Shown here: positions 63,495 through 64,000 of the stretch, piece after piece | Layout: every line of letters begins with the position of its first letter | Position numbering within the stretch: position 1 is the first letter of the stretch | DNA from: Pseudoips prasinana | Taxonomy: Eukaryota; Arthropoda; Insecta; Lepidoptera; Nolidae | Length of the DNA: 64,000 nt | NCBI GenBank assembly: GCA_951640165.1 | Contig: OX621256.1 | Coordinates: 1,798,001-1,862,000 of the forward strand | Reading direction: 5' to 3' | Notes under the pieces: generated by a model | Told to the model about the DNA's origin: nothing | Databases searched by the model: none | The model's input: the letters and a program-made list of their open reading frames with translations, nothing else | Position numbers and translations under genes: made by a program

Positions 63495-63541
63495 CTGGAA
63501 CAGTAACAATAAATACTAAATAAGGTTTTTTTGCAAATTCA

Positions 63542-63829
63542 TCTATATCTATCTATACATATAAATCAATTGCTGTTCGTTAGTCTCGCTAAAACTCGAG
63601 AACGGCTGATAGGATTTATCTTATCTTGGTCTTGAAATGTTCGTGGAGTTCTAGGGAAGGTTTGAAGGGTGAGAAAAATTCGAATAATTGCCGGGAAGAC
63701 CCTAAAAACAGTCCTTTTCTATTTCTAATATAAACTAAACTGAACTAAACTAAAACTAAAAGACCTAAACCAAAGTTTAGGTCTTTTATTTATCGATTGA
63801 GGTTGTACGAAGTCGGCCGGGTCAGCTAG
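63542..63829 (+). mobile_element. Non-autonomous Helitron-like element
   Basis: It starts TCTATATCTATCTATACATA after host A (63541) and ends GGGTCAGCTAG before host T (63830). A GTACGAAGTCGGCC stretch precedes CTAG as a weak hairpin. The TCTCGCTAAAACTCGAGAAC block is typical of the abundant lepidopteran family. Confidence 0.65.
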
Positions 63830-64000
63830 TAAGATATAAAATTATATGAGAGATCTGGCAATCTATAAATACAAATATATACCAAGTAGAGGAACTTTAT
63901 GAAGCCGTATCCTATCACATCACATGTGGTGTTGGCATTTTAAGTTGGTTCAATACTACGTCTGTACTGAAGGGAATCGGAGGCTGGTTCGAATTCGAGT
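63830..64000. other. No recognised gene
   Basis: AT-rich, continuing past the window; nothing supportable. Confidence 0.4.

Overview
The window looks like one lepidopteran (moth or butterfly) nuclear locus that is almost wholly built from transposable elements. The base is AT-rich. The evidence for Lepidoptera is the set of interspersed repeats: Helitron-like ends with a CGCGG..CCGCG hairpin before CTAG, the CATCAT..GTCCACTGCTGGAC repeat, tRNA-derived SINEs, and LINE 3' ends of the GGCCGGCAACGCAC type. Species cannot be assigned from the sequence. There are no rRNA genes, no convincing functional tRNA genes and no CRISPR arrays.

Left part (1-24.8 kb): old, mostly truncated repeats. These include a 5'-truncated LINE with a 432-codon reverse transcriptase frame (2465-3763), several Helitron-like elements (5687-6017, 6549-6864), a fold-back (8126-8482), a hAT-type MITE with an 8-bp target duplication (10573-11094), a GC-rich Harbinger-type MITE with a TTA duplication (13106-13352), and a LINE fragment nested in a SINE with an 11-bp duplication (16051-16549).

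Centre (24.9-44.6 kb): a structurally intact two-ORF LINE (LINE A, ORF1 25215-26192 and ORF2 26746-29703), LINE relics carrying RNase H or RTE-type remnants, a nearly intact mariner (38285-39580) nested in a long-TIR MITE, a GC-rich collagen-like frame (41403-41618, minus), and an intact Tc1-type transposon (42838-44433) inserted in a repeat whose uninterrupted relatives occur at about 50.0 and 62.8 kb.

Right part (44.8-64 kb): LINE B (Jockey-like) keeps ORF1 and the endonuclease half of ORF2 but is cut at 47721 by a 1557-bp segment (A1). The same segment (A2, constant offset 5315) lies inside a young LTR retrotransposon (50665-55640, two identical 303-bp LTRs). That element has broken Gypsy-like gag pieces and no visible pol. 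Segment A carries a tRNA-derived retroposon ending in 18 A residues and an exon-like frame with a splice acceptor. A decayed minus-strand relative of LINE A (LINE C, 57.4-61.9 kb) and three copies of a hairpin-bearing repeat (B1-B3) fill the rest. The best host-gene evidence is a 117-bp minus-strand coiled-coil exon at 63378-63494, so part of the window may be intronic or flanking to that gene.
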